A stretch of DNA of 41,563 nucleotides from Calditrichia bacterium (GTDB lineage: Bacteria > Calditrichota > Calditrichia > Calditrichales > J004): contig JALTKX010000220.1 in the NCBI GenBank assembly GCA_027006055.1, forward strand, positions 1 to 41,563. Direction: 5' to 3'. A model generated the notes under the pieces. The model was not told the DNA's origin, did not search any database, and worked only from the letters and a program-made list of their open reading frames with translations. This document shows positions 7,914 through 17,031 of this stretch, piece after piece. Each line of letters begins with the position of its first letter. Position 1 is the first letter of the stretch. Both the position numbers and the translations under genes were made by a program.

Positions 7914-10291
7914 GCGCCCATCCATCCCGTGTCCGCCTAGTGCCGGGCAGCAGGGCCTGGTCTGTTTTTCTTGCCGCCGCCGCGCTGTTTTTACTGGCCG
8001 TGCTGGGAGCGCCGGTACCGCGTCCCCTGTTTGACGCGCCGTATTCCACCACCCTCCGCGCCGCTGACGGCAGCCTGTTGGGGGCCGTGCTGGCCGGGGA
8101 TGAACAGTGGCGTTTTCCCGCCTCCGATTCCCTGCCGGGCCGCTTTGCCACGGCCATCCGCCTGTTTGAGGATGAATACTTTTACTATCATCCGGGAATA
8201 AATCCCGTTTCCCTTTTCCGGGCCGCCCGGCAAAATATGCGCGCGGGTAAGATTGTTTCCGGAGGCAGCACCATCACCATGCAACTGGTGCGCATGGCTT
8301 ATGGCCATCCTCCGCGTACCTATCTTCAAAAATTCCGGGAAATGCTGGCCGCGTTCAAGCTGGAACTGCTGTACAGTAAGGAAGAGATTTTAACCCTTTA
8401 TATCGATCACGCGCCGTTTGGCGGCAACATTGTCGGTGTAAAAGCCGCGGCCTGGCGTTATTTCGGTCGCGACCCGCGACAACTCTCCTGGGCGGAGGCG
8501 GCCTTTTTAGCCATACTGCCCAATCAACCATCCATGGGTTTTTCCGCCGCCCAAAAGGAGTATCTTTTAAGAAAACGTAACCGTTTGCTGAAAAAACTGG
8601 CCCGCCGGGGTTACATAAGCGAGGAGAATATGAACCTGGCGCGTGGCGAGCCCCTGCCTGAGCGCCGTGTGGCCATACCCCGCAAGGCCACGCACCTTCT
8701 GTACCGGGCCATAAACGAAGGACACCGGGGAGAGGCGATCCGCTCCACGCTGGAGCGCCGCCTGCAGGAGAGGGCCACGCGCCGCCTGAACCGTTACAGC
8801 CGCAAGATGGCCGCCAATCAGGTACACAACGCCGCCGCTCTTATATTGGATATTGCGACGGGGCATACCCTGGCCTATGTGGGTAACGCCCGCGCGGGGG
8901 ATGAACATGCGGCCCAGGTGGATGTGATCACCGCCCCGCGCAGTCCGGGCAGTCTGCTAAAGCCGGTTCTCTATGCCGCCGCCCTGGATGAGGGGCTTAT
9001 CCTGCCCCGGCAGCTATTGCCGGATATTCCCGTTATTTACCAGGGCTTTGCCCCGAAAAATTTTGACCGTCGCTACCGGGGGGCGGTGCCGGCGGATCAG
9101 GCGCTGGCCGGCAGTCTGAATGTTCCTTTTGTCCACCTGTTGCGCGCCTACGGCTACGAAAAGCTCCATCGGAAATTACGCAACATGGGTATGCGCAGCC
9201 TGAGCAGGCCCGCCGCCCATTATGGCCTGTCACTTATTTTAGGAGGCGCGGAGACGTCGCTGTGGGAGCTGAGCGCCGTTTATGCCGGCATGGCCCGCAG
9301 CTATTTGAACTATGCGCGGCGACCCTTAAACCGGGGTTACAGTCCGGCGGATTATCACCCCAATATCTATGTGAAAGGGGAGGAGCCCGGCAGGCAGACC
9401 GAGCCGGGCCCTAACGCTTTGTTGCGCGCGCCTTCCATAGGATTTGCCCTGCGGGCCATGCAGATGTTGCGCCGTCCCCGGGAAGAGAGCGGCTGGGAAC
9501 AGTTTGGTTCTTCCCGTTCAATTGCCTGGAAAACGGGCACCAGCATCGGGTTCCGCGACGCCTGGGCCATGGGCATGAACGAGCGTTATCTGGTAGCGGT
9601 ATGGCTGGGCAACGCCGACGGCGAGGGGCGGCCGGGCCTGACAGGTATTCAGGCGGCCGCTCCTTTGATGTTTGACCTGTTCGGCTTACTGGAGGGAGGG
9701 GCCCGGTTTGATGAAAGCTTTGGCAGTCCGGTTCGGGTGTGCGCCCGCAGCGGAATGCACCCCTCTGAAAACTGCCCGAAAACGGTGTGGATCGATTTGC
9801 CGGATTATCTGCGGGAGGGCCCTGTGTGTCCCTATCACCGGCTTTTACATCTCAATGCCGATTCCAGCGCCCGGGTAAACAGCTCATGCTATCCGGTACG
9901 TAAAATGAAAACCGTATCCTGGTTTATTCTGCCGCCGGTGATGGCGCGTTATTACCGCGCCCGTCACATTGCTTACCGGGAGCCGCCCCCCTTTCTGGCT
10001 TCATGCCGGCAGGAGCCGGACGGCAGACCCATGGCTCTGGTTTATCCACGCCGGTTTACCCGCATTTATATTCCGTTGGAACAGGACGGCCGTCCGGGGC
10101 GGGCCGTTTTTGAGGCGGCCCATCGGCAGGGAGAGGCTGTGATCTATTGGCACCTGGATGAGGAGTACCTCGGCTATACCCGTCGTCCGCATAAAATGGC
10201 CCTCTCGGCGGAAAAAGGGCCTCACCGTCTGACATTGATTGACGACAGCGGCCATGAACTGCGCATCGCCTTTGAGGTGATCAATGAATAG
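7910..10291 (+). CDS. pbpC: Penicillin-binding protein 1C (transglycosylase/transpeptidase)
   Basis: A 793-residue bifunctional peptidoglycan synthase of the PBP1C class. An N-terminal membrane anchor (about residues 17-35) is followed by a GT51 transglycosylase domain with the catalytic Glu87 motif EDEYFYYHPG and the GGSTITMQ motif. The transpeptidase domain carries SxxK at Ser348-Lys351 (SPGSLLKP), a SLN triad motif about 55 residues further on, and KTGTS at Lys541. The last 90-100 residues form the beta-rich C-terminal domain specific to PBP1C proteins. All catalytic motifs are present and length matches the family. The ATG overlaps the stop of the alpha-2-macroglobulin gene, so the two are translationally coupled. 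The protein should act at the periplasmic face of the inner membrane. Confidence 0.95.
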   Translation: MSAHPSRVRLVPGSRAWSVFLAAAALFLLAVLGAPVPRPLFDAPYSTTLRAADGSLLGAVLAGDEQWRFPASDSLPGRFATAIRLFEDEYFYYHPGINPVSLFRAARQNMRAGKIVSGGSTITMQLVRMAYGHPPRTYLQKFREMLAAFKLELLYSKEEILTLYIDHAPFGGNIVGVKAAAWRYFGRDPRQLSWAEAAFLAILPNQPSMGFSAAQKEYLLRKRNRLLKKLARRGYISEENMNLARGEPLPERRVAIPRKATHLLYRAINEGHRGEAIRSTLERRLQERATRRLNRYSRKMAANQVHNAAALILDIATGHTLAYVGNARAGDEHAAQVDVITAPRSPGSLLKPVLYAAALDEGLILPRQLLPDIPVIYQGFAPKNFDRRYRGAVPADQALAGSLNVPFVHLLRAYGYEKLHRKLRNMGMRSLSRPAAHYGLSLILGGAETSLWELSAVYAGMARSYLNYARRPLNRGYSPADYHPNIYVKGEEPGRQTEPGPNALLRAPSIGFALRAMQMLRRPREESGWEQFGSSRSIAWKTGTSIGFRDAWAMGMNERYLVAVWLGNADGEGRPGLTGIQAAAPLMFDLFGLLEGGARFDESFGSPVRVCARSGMHPSENCPKTVWIDLPDYLREGPVCPYHRLLHLNADSSARVNSSCYPVRKMKTVSWFILPPVMARYYRARHIAYREPPPFLASCRQEPDGRPMALVYPRRFTRIYIPLEQDGRPGRAVFEAAHRQGEAVIYWHLDEEYLGYTRRPHKMALSAEKGPHRLTLIDDSGHELRIAFEVINE

Positions 10292-10363
10292 GATGACGCG
10301 TTTTTATACCTTGGGCGTCCCTCCGTTCACTTGCCTTTAACGGGATGCTTTGGCGAAGCCCGC

Positions 10364-10492
10364 TTAAAACAGGATGCTGAACATCAGGCTCTGGTAGATT
10401 AAGGCATCGTTGTATTCCCGCTCTCCAGGGACTGTTTTGCCATATAGGAAGCAGTGTTGTTGAATATCTTCCTCAGAGCACTTTTGATTTAT
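10364..10492 (-). pseudogene. Possible 3' scar of an outer-membrane or secreted protein gene
   Basis: The roughly 370-base gap between pbpC and purN has no full gene, but on the minus strand there is an open stretch of 42 codons without a start. Its end reads YNDALIYQSLMFSILF and then TAA. A hydrophobic/polar alternating strand ending in Phe is typical of the last beta-strand of outer-membrane barrels. The frame is closed upstream by a stop at 10493-10495. It could be the remnant of a deleted gene, or chance. The rest of the gap is AT-rich leader DNA holding the purN promoter. Confidence 0.25.
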
Positions 10493-10602
10493 TTAATGTT
10501 TGGGTTGGGCTAATTTTTTTTAATTTTTCGGTTTTCAAAAATCGGATAAAAAAGTAAAAAGAAAAAACTGTCTAAAACTAAATCCATCTATTCCCGCAAT
10601 TC

Positions 10603-10634
10603 TTTGCGAAAATTCAAGGGTTTTGCTATATTTG
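10603..10634 (+). promoter_or_regulatory. Bacteroidetes-type promoter for the pur-mre operon
   Basis: TTTG at 10603-10606 and TATATTTG at 10627-10634 are separated by 20 bases. This is an excellent match to the TTTG-N19-21-TAnnTTTG promoter described in Bacteroidetes. It lies 24 bases upstream of the purN ATG in AT-rich DNA, so the leader would be short. No purine riboswitch or PurR-like palindrome was seen. Confidence 0.6.
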
Positions 10635-10658
10635 CGCTTTCGCAAAACCAAGGCTGTA

Positions 10659-11285
10659 ATGAAAAATATCGCCGTATTGGCTACCGGGCGTGGTACCAAT
10701 TTTAAAAGCCTGTGCCGGGCCGGGCTGCAGAAAGATTTTCCCGGAAAAATAGCCTTGCTTATCGCCGGAAGGGAAAATATCGGCGCATTGGAGATCGCGG
10801 AAGAATTCAATATCCCGCGTTATGTGCTCGACCCCAGACACTTCCCCTTACAGGAACAGTACCATTCAGAGCTGGAAGCGCTTTTATCCCGGTTTGATAT
10901 CCATTGGATTGCCCTGGCCGGCTGGCTGCGAAAAATATCCGGGGCATTGATAGAAAAATACCCCAACAGGATTGTAAATATTCACCCGGCCCTGTTGCCC
11001 TTTTTTGGCGGCAAGGGTATGTATGGCATGCATGTCCACCGCGCGGTGTGGGAAAGCGGCATGCTGGTCTCCGGCGCCACCGTGCATTTTGTTGATGAGC
11101 AGTATGATCATGGGGCCATTATCATGCAGCAATGCGTGGCCCTGAGCCCCGAAGACAAGGCGGATGATATCGCCCGGAAAGTGTTGCGCGCGGAACATGA
11201 ACTTTTTCCCAAAGCGCTGAAACGTGTTTTAAGTACCCCGTACACGGTCAAGAATAATCGCGTCTATTTTAAACCAGGAGCATAG
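10659..11285 (+). CDS. purN: Phosphoribosylglycinamide formyltransferase (GART), folate-dependent
   Basis: A 208-residue PurN, which transfers a formyl group from 10-formyltetrahydrofolate to GAR in purine synthesis. ATG 10659 was chosen because it begins the family's first strand (MKNIAVLATGRGTNF); an upstream in-frame TTG would add residues overlapping the promoter. The phosphate-binding loop is TGRGTN (residues 9-14). The catalytic region has Asn107 and His109 in NIHPALLPFFGG, and Asp150 lies in YDHGAII, the family's Asn-His-Asp set. Length matches E. coli PurN. The stop is adjacent to the purH start, so these two steps are co-transcribed. Confidence 0.95.
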   Translation: MKNIAVLATGRGTNFKSLCRAGLQKDFPGKIALLIAGRENIGALEIAEEFNIPRYVLDPRHFPLQEQYHSELEALLSRFDIHWIALAGWLRKISGALIEKYPNRIVNIHPALLPFFGGKGMYGMHVHRAVWESGMLVSGATVHFVDEQYDHGAIIMQQCVALSPEDKADDIARKVLRAEHELFPKALKRVLSTPYTVKNNRVYFKPGA

Positions 11286-12821
11286 ATGTCCCGTAAACGC
11301 GCCTTAATCAGTTTAAGCGATAAGCAAAATATAGAAGAAGTGGCCCGGGCCCTGATACGTTTTGATTATGAAATCATCTCTTCCGGCGGCACTTTTCGTT
11401 TTTTGCAGGACCGCGGCATTCCGGTTACCCCCATTGAAGAAGTGACCGGTTTTCCCGAAATGCTGGACGGACGGGTAAAAACCCTGCATCCGCACATCCA
11501 CGGCGGCATTCTGGCCCGGCGGGAAGCGGAGCATATGCGGCAACTGGCCCAGCATAAAATTGAACTCATCTCAACGGTTATCGTTAACCTATACCCCTTT
11601 GAACAAGCCACGGCCCGGAAAGATATAAGCCTTCTGGAAGCGGTGGAACAGATTGATATCGGCGGACCGACCCTGTTGCGGGCGGCGGCGAAAAATTTTC
11701 AATGGGTGACCGTGTTAAGCGATCCGGATCAGTATCCGGCCTTTATGGAACAGTTGCAGGCTAACGGCGGCGACACGGACGAAGCTTTTCGTAAACAATG
11801 CGCCGTGCGGGTGTTTCAAACCCTGGCCCGCTATAACGCCTCGATCGCGGATTATTTTAATGAGGAAAAAGAATTGCCGCAAACCTATGTGATGAGCGGA
11901 ATAAAAGAACAGGCCCTGCGCTATGGGGAAAATCCCCATCAGCAGGCGGCCTGGTATAAGGCGGTAAACAAGTCCTCCCTGGGCGATATCAAACAGCTTC
12001 ATGGCCGGGAACTCAGCTTTAACAATCTGCTGGACATCCAGGCGGCATTGAATATCGTCGCCGAGTTTGACTCGGCGGCCTGTGTGATAATTAAGCACAA
12101 CAATCCCTGCGGTATCGGCACGGCGGAAAACCTTTCGCAAGCGCATAGACTGGCCCGTTCCACCGATCCGGTGTCATCCTTCGGGAGCATCATCTCCTTT
12201 AACCGTGTGGTGGATGCGACCCTGGCCGAAGAGCTGGCGGCCTTTTTCACCGAGTGCATTGTCGCGCCCGGTTTTGATGACGGGGCCTTGCAGCGCCTGC
12301 GCAAAAAAAAGAACCTGCGGCTGTTAACCTTTAATCCGGATCGCTTTTCCATGCCGGAGTGGGATGTTAAGGTTTTAAGCGGCGGATTTCTGGTGCAGCA
12401 GACAGACAGGCGCCGGGAAGATGTGCGCGGGGCGCGGGTGGTTACCAAACGGACGCCGACGGAAGAAGAATGGCGGGCGCTGGACTTTGCCTGGAAAACG
12501 GTACGGCATATAAAATCCAATGCCATTGTTTTTACCAACGCCCGGCAAACCCTCGGCATAGGCGCGGGGCAGATGTCGCGGGTGGATTCCACCGAAATCG
12601 CCATAAAAAAAGCAGGGAACGCCTCATTAAGCTTAAAGAATTCCGCGGTCGCGTCCGATGCTTTCTTTCCTTTTAAGGATGGCGTGGAAGCCCTGATCGC
12701 GGCGGGAGCCACGGCGGTGATACAGCCCGGAGGTTCCATCCGGGATGAAGAGGTGATCGAAGCGGCGGACAAGGCGGGAATCACCATGGTTTTTAGCGGA
12801 TCACGACATTTTAAACATTAA
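11286..12821 (+). CDS. purH: Bifunctional AICAR formyltransferase / IMP cyclohydrolase
   Basis: A 511-residue PurH catalysing the last two steps to IMP. The N-terminal MGS-like cyclohydrolase domain (about residues 1-130) contains the DGRVKTLHPHIHGGIL motif. The C-terminal formyltransferase domain contains the catalytic Lys270-His271 pair in IIKHNNPCGIG and the late NAIVFTNARQTLGIGAGQ and GGSIRDEEV motifs. Length is normal and both domains look complete. ATG 11286 follows purN directly, preceded by an AGGAG sequence inside the end of purN. Only 18 bases separate its stop from mreB, so the purine genes and the cell-shape genes probably share a transcript. Confidence 0.97.
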   Translation: MSRKRALISLSDKQNIEEVARALIRFDYEIISSGGTFRFLQDRGIPVTPIEEVTGFPEMLDGRVKTLHPHIHGGILARREAEHMRQLAQHKIELISTVIVNLYPFEQATARKDISLLEAVEQIDIGGPTLLRAAAKNFQWVTVLSDPDQYPAFMEQLQANGGDTDEAFRKQCAVRVFQTLARYNASIADYFNEEKELPQTYVMSGIKEQALRYGENPHQQAAWYKAVNKSSLGDIKQLHGRELSFNNLLDIQAALNIVAEFDSAACVIIKHNNPCGIGTAENLSQAHRLARSTDPVSSFGSIISFNRVVDATLAEELAAFFTECIVAPGFDDGALQRLRKKKNLRLLTFNPDRFSMPEWDVKVLSGGFLVQQTDRRREDVRGARVVTKRTPTEEEWRALDFAWKTVRHIKSNAIVFTNARQTLGIGAGQMSRVDSTEIAIKKAGNASLSLKNSAVASDAFFPFKDGVEALIAAGATAVIQPGGSIRDEEVIEAADKAGITMVFSGSRHFKH

Positions 12822-12839
12822 GCGTACAGGAGCGGCCTT

Positions 12840-13874
12840 ATGGCATTTTCATTTTTGAATTTTTTATCATCGGATATCGGTATCGATCTGGGAACGGCGA
12901 ACACGCTGCTCTATATAAAAGGCAAGGGTATTACCATAAACGAACCGTCCATCATTGCCCTGGAAGAAAACACGGACAAGGTTGTGGCCGTTGGCGCGGA
13001 AGCCCGTCAGATGCTGGGACGCACCCATCAGGACATCGTCACCATCCGCCCCTTAAAGGACGGGGTGATCGCCGACTTTGAAGCCACGGAAATCATGATT
13101 CGCGAGTTTATTAAAAAAGCCAACGTCAACCATATGATGATCCGCCGGGTGGTTATTTGCGTGCCTTCGGGAATAACCGAAGTGGAAAAGCGCGCCGTGC
13201 GCGATTCGGCCGAGCGGGCCGGCGGGCGCGAAGTGGACCTTGTGGCCGAGGCCATGGCCGCCGCCATAGGCGTGGGGCTGGAAATCAGCGAGCCGATAGG
13301 CAACATGATTGTGGATATCGGCGGGGGAACTTCGGAAATCGCCGTTATCTCATTAAATGGTATCGTTCACCATAATTCCATCCGCGTGGGCGGCGATGAA
13401 ATGAATCAGGCCATCATTCAGCATTTTAAGCGCAACCATAACCTGCTGATCGGGGAAAAGACGGCGGAGATGATAAAGTACAACATCGGTTCCGCCGCGC
13501 CGCTGGAAGAGGAGATGGATCAGGAAGTGAAAGGCCGGGATTTGGTGGACGGCATTCCCAAAACCATCGTTATCAACTCCAAGGAAATCCGCAAGGCCCT
13601 CAATGATCCGATTATGCAGATTGTGGAGGCCATCAAGATGTCCCTGGAACGTACCCCGCCCGAACTGGCCTCGGATATCCTGGACCGGGGTATCATTTTA
13701 ACCGGCGGCGGCGCTTTGCTGCGTAATCTGGACGTGCGGCTGCGTCAGGAGACTTCCATGGCTATTTTGATCGCCGATGACCCGCTGACCTGCGTGGCCC
13801 GCGGCTGTGGCAATGTTTTGGAAAACCCGGATAAATATCATAAGGTGCTGGTTAAGAACCGCCGGCCCATATAA
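12840..13874 (+). CDS. mreB: Rod-shape-determining actin homologue MreB
   Basis: A 344-residue MreB that forms membrane-associated filaments guiding lateral cell-wall synthesis. The first phosphate loop is visible as DIGIDLGTANTLLY, the second as IVDIGGGTSEIAVIS, and the adenosine motif as ILTGGGALLRNLD. The N-terminal FSFLNFLSSD segment is short and hydrophobic, consistent with membrane contact. The start ATG has AGGAG seven bases upstream. It heads a standard mreBCD-mrdA-rodA order, so the organism is expected to be rod-shaped or to elongate laterally. Confidence 0.97.
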   Translation: MAFSFLNFLSSDIGIDLGTANTLLYIKGKGITINEPSIIALEENTDKVVAVGAEARQMLGRTHQDIVTIRPLKDGVIADFEATEIMIREFIKKANVNHMMIRRVVICVPSGITEVEKRAVRDSAERAGGREVDLVAEAMAAAIGVGLEISEPIGNMIVDIGGGTSEIAVISLNGIVHHNSIRVGGDEMNQAIIQHFKRNHNLLIGEKTAEMIKYNIGSAAPLEEEMDQEVKGRDLVDGIPKTIVINSKEIRKALNDPIMQIVEAIKMSLERTPPELASDILDRGIILTGGGALLRNLDVRLRQETSMAILIADDPLTCVARGCGNVLENPDKYHKVLVKNRRPI

Positions 13875-13887
13875 CAATGTTGGTTAA

Positions 13888-14679
13888 ATGAATCCCTTTC
13901 TTCAGTTTGTTTCGCACTTCAGGCAGGCTCTTTTACTTTGGCTCTATATCGTGCTTTCCTTTCTGTTGTTGCTCTCCAGCGAAAGCATGGTGGCCGAAGG
14001 CCTGCGTTCCACGGGGCTGGCCCTGGTCGGCGCCCTGGATGAAGTAAGCTCCTCCGTTGGCAACTATTTCAACCTGGAAGAAACAAACCGTCGTCTGCGC
14101 AAGGAAAATACCCGCCTGGCCTATGAAAACTTTCAGCTCCAGGACGCCCTGCTGGAAAATGTGCGTTTGCGGAAAATTTTACAGTTTTCCTATAGCGTGG
14201 ATTACGATCTGTTACCGGCCAAGGTTGTGGGATTTAGCCCGCAAACCCAGGTAACGGGCTTATTATTGTCTTCGGATCAAATACGGTCCATCAAAAAAAA
14301 CAGCGCCGTGATGACGGCGGACGGCCTGGTGGGCAAGGTTGTAAAAATCAGCGGCCGCTATGCCATCGCCCAAATTCTTTTTGATCCCAACATCCGGGTC
14401 AGCGCGCGCGTGCAACGTAACCGGGAACTGGGGCTGATCAAGTGGGACGGCGCAAAGGGCTTGCTTTTGGATCAGGTGGCCAACACGGTAAATATCGAGG
14501 TAGGCGACGTGGTCTATACTTCCGGCATGAGCCGCATCTACCCGGCTAATATCAAAATCGGCGTGGTCAGCGAAGTGAAAAAGCAGGAGAATGTGCTTTT
14601 TCAGAATATCCGCGTTATACCCAGCGTTAACTTTGACGCCCTGGACGAGGTGCTTATTTACCGGGAGAGCGCCAGGTGA
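13888..14679 (+). CDS. mreC: Rod-shape-determining protein MreC
   Basis: A 263-residue bitopic protein with one N-terminal membrane segment (about residues 13-35, LLLWLYIVLSFLLLLSS). A coiled coil rich in Glu, Asn and Arg follows (about residues 60-95), and then the periplasmic beta-barrel domain. The barrel contains the typical GLVGKVVKISGRYA and GDVVYTSGMSRIYP motifs. In the elongasome MreC links MreB to the penicillin-binding proteins. The ATG at 13888 is 14 bases after mreB; no good ribosome binding site is visible. The stop overlaps the GTG start of mreD (GTGA). Confidence 0.93.
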   Translation: MNPFLQFVSHFRQALLLWLYIVLSFLLLLSSESMVAEGLRSTGLALVGALDEVSSSVGNYFNLEETNRRLRKENTRLAYENFQLQDALLENVRLRKILQFSYSVDYDLLPAKVVGFSPQTQVTGLLLSSDQIRSIKKNSAVMTADGLVGKVVKISGRYAIAQILFDPNIRVSARVQRNRELGLIKWDGAKGLLLDQVANTVNIEVGDVVYTSGMSRIYPANIKIGVVSEVKKQENVLFQNIRVIPSVNFDALDEVLIYRESAR

Positions 14680-15167
14680 ACCAGGAACTCCGTTATGCCC
14701 TGATCATGGCGACCTTGTATGGCATGGGCGCCATCATTCTGCAAAGCCTGCTGGTACCCTTTATTGAGATTTCCGTAAGCAGGCCCGACCTGGTTTTGGT
14801 GATGGTTTTGCTGTTGGCCCGGCGCTTCGGCAGTGCTCCGGGCAGTACCATCGGTTTTGTGCTGGGAATAATCCAGGATGCCGTTACGGCCATGCCCATT
14901 GGCATGTCCGCCCTGCCCAAGGCCATTGCCGGGTATGGCGCCGGAAAAATGAGTCTGTTTAAGTTTGAAGGACCTTTTGCCTATCTGTGGTATATACTGT
15001 TTATCTTTGTTCATGAATTTATCTATTACTGGCTGATGCACTTTAAACTGGATGCCGGTTTTTCCTTTTTGGTTTATTCGCGTGTGTTTCCCAACACCAT
15101 TTACACTTCCGTTATGCTGTGGATTGTGCACTTTTTTACCGCCAGGTCTTTGGCCGGGGATGCATGA
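14676..15167 (+). CDS. mreD: Rod-shape-determining protein MreD
   Basis: A 163-residue polytopic inner-membrane protein of normal MreD length, with about five hydrophobic segments and the conserved FVLGIIQDAVTAMPIGMSAL stretch near residues 65-84. MreD interacts with MreC in the elongation complex. GTG 14676 overlaps the mreC stop, which is why this start was chosen. It is identified by position between mreC and mrdA plus topology, since MreD is poorly conserved. Confidence 0.88.
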   Translation: MNQELRYALIMATLYGMGAIILQSLLVPFIEISVSRPDLVLVMVLLLARRFGSAPGSTIGFVLGIIQDAVTAMPIGMSALPKAIAGYGAGKMSLFKFEGPFAYLWYILFIFVHEFIYYWLMHFKLDAGFSFLVYSRVFPNTIYTSVMLWIVHFFTARSLAGDA

Positions 15168-15183
15168 GTTTTTTGGCAGTTTT

Positions 15184-17028
15184 ATGATAAAAAAAAACAT
15201 ACTTGTTGCTCTGATCATTTTTTTCTTTTCCATCCTGTGGCTGGGCTTTTTCAATCTGCAGATTGTAAAGCAGGATACCTATTTACAAAAATCACTGAAT
15301 AACAGCGTCCGCAAGGAGACGTTGTTGCCTGTACGGGGACTGATACGCGACCGCACGGGACGTATTTTGGTGGATAACACCGCCGCCTATGCCGTTGCCG
15401 TAATACCGAAGGTCGTCAAAACAGCGGTACTGGACTCCGTAACCGCCTTTTTAAAGCTGGATAAAAAACGGGTATTAAAAAAGATAAAACGCAACAGCGG
15501 CTTCCGCCCCGTAACCATTGCCCGCGATGTAGACCGCAAAAAACTTATATATCTGGAAGAAAACCGTCTGCACTTTCCGGGTGTGATCACTCTGTTGGAG
15601 CCTAAAAGGTTTTACCGGGATTCCGTATACTCCCCGCATCTGTTCGGCGCCATCGGCGAAGTAAGCGTGGAAGACCAAAAACGCAACCCATCCTATGAAA
15701 ACGGGGAACTTATCGGTAAGTCGGCCCTGGAAAAGGAGTATGACGCGGAGCTGCGGGGCGCCGCCGGCGTGGTATATAAAATGGTGGATGCCTCGGGACG
15801 CGAACTGGGCCGTTTTGATAATGAATTTAATGTGGCGCCGCAACACGGCAGTGATATTTTTTTGACCATGGACTATAACATGCAGGCTTTTGCCGAGTCG
15901 TTGATGACCGATAAGCGCGGCGCCCTGGTAGCTTTGGATGTCCGTACCGGCGGTGTTTTGGCCATGGTGAGTAAACCGGACTATGATCCGAGATTGTTGG
16001 CCGGAAAAATAGACGCGGCCACCTGGAACAAACTGTTAAACGATGAGGGCCATCCCCTGTACAGCCGGGCTATTCAAAGCGTTTATCCCCCCGGCTCCAC
16101 CTATAAGATCGTTACCGCCCTGGCGGCCCTGCAGGAAAAAATTATAACCCCGGAATGGCAGGTCTATTGCCCGGGATATTTTAAGCTGGGCCGGCGCACC
16201 ATTCGCTGCTGGAATGCGGGCGGTCATGGAGATGTGGACCTTTACGGCGCCATAAAAGGTTCCTGCAATGTCTATTTTTATAAGCTGGGTCTTAAGATCG
16301 GGCTGGATATATGGGAAAAATATAGTAAGCTTTTTGCCTTTGGCAGTAAAACCGGCATTGATTTGCCCAATGAGTCCGCGGGGCTGGTGCCCAGCACACA
16401 GTACTTTAACCGCCGTTACGGAAAAAACGGCTGGACAAAGGGTAATCTGGCCAACCTGGCCATCGGCCAGGGCGAGCTTTTGGTCACGCCTTTGCAGATG
16501 GCTCAGTTTGCCATGATCTTGGCCAACCGGGGAACCTATTACCGCCCCCATCTGCTGGATCATACCTATAATTTTGCCGAGAAGGAGAACTCCTTTTATC
16601 CGGTGGAACCTCATTATGTCCGGGGTATATCCAGGGAAAACTACGATGTGGTTCTGGAGGGCATGCGCCGTGTAATGAACGGCGGAACCGGCTGGCGCGG
16701 AAAGGTTCCCGGCGTTGAGATGGCCGGAAAAACGGGGACGGCGCAAAATCCGCATGGCGAGTCCCATGCCTGGTTTATCACCTTTGCCCCATTTGATATA
16801 CCGGAAGTGGCCGTGGCGGTTATCATCGAAAACGGCGGTGGTGGCGGGGCCAATGCCGCGCCGGTGGCGCGTAAATTTCTGGAGAAATATTTTTATAACC
16901 GTCTGATACCGCGCCCGGCGCCCAAAAAGAAAATTGAAGAAGAGCTCGTGCCCATCGACAGCCTGATTTTACCCATGGAAATACCGGGCCCCATGCTCAT
17001 GATTCCCAGCCTGGAGGATAGTTTGTAA
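15184..17028 (+). CDS. mrdA: Penicillin-binding protein 2 (elongation transpeptidase)
   Basis: A 614-residue class B penicillin-binding protein that cross-links lateral-wall peptidoglycan together with RodA. One N-terminal membrane segment (residues 5-25, ILVALIIFFFSILWLGFF) precedes the pedestal domain, with RGLIRDRTGRILVDN near residue 52. The transpeptidase motifs are all present: SxxK at Ser305-Lys308 (PPGSTYKI), SxN at Ser360 (GSCN) and KTGTA at Lys516. I prefer ATG 15184 because it places a short basic MIKKN before the membrane segment. ATG 15160, overlapping mreD by 8 bases, would add eight residues and cannot be excluded. The C-terminal tail after the KTG domain is short and proline-rich. 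Confidence 0.95.
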   Translation: MIKKNILVALIIFFFSILWLGFFNLQIVKQDTYLQKSLNNSVRKETLLPVRGLIRDRTGRILVDNTAAYAVAVIPKVVKTAVLDSVTAFLKLDKKRVLKKIKRNSGFRPVTIARDVDRKKLIYLEENRLHFPGVITLLEPKRFYRDSVYSPHLFGAIGEVSVEDQKRNPSYENGELIGKSALEKEYDAELRGAAGVVYKMVDASGRELGRFDNEFNVAPQHGSDIFLTMDYNMQAFAESLMTDKRGALVALDVRTGGVLAMVSKPDYDPRLLAGKIDAATWNKLLNDEGHPLYSRAIQSVYPPGSTYKIVTALAALQEKIITPEWQVYCPGYFKLGRRTIRCWNAGGHGDVDLYGAIKGSCNVYFYKLGLKIGLDIWEKYSKLFAFGSKTGIDLPNESAGLVPSTQYFNRRYGKNGWTKGNLANLAIGQGELLVTPLQMAQFAMILANRGTYYRPHLLDHTYNFAEKENSFYPVEPHYVRGISRENYDVVLEGMRRVMNGGTGWRGKVPGVEMAGKTGTAQNPHGESHAWFITFAPFDIPEVAVAVIIENGGGGGANAAPVARKFLEKYFYNRLIPRPAPKKKIEEELVPIDSLILPMEIPGPMLMIPSLEDSL

Positions 17029-17031
17029 GCC

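Noticed and set aside
10300-10600. Purine riboswitch or PurR site upstream of purN
   Set aside because: No purine-aptamer core and no PurR-like palindrome could be found; only AT-rich leader and the promoter.
11999-12787. 262-codon minus-strand open frame inside purH
   Set aside because: It is Ser/Arg-rich and antisense to conserved PurH sequence; a shadow.
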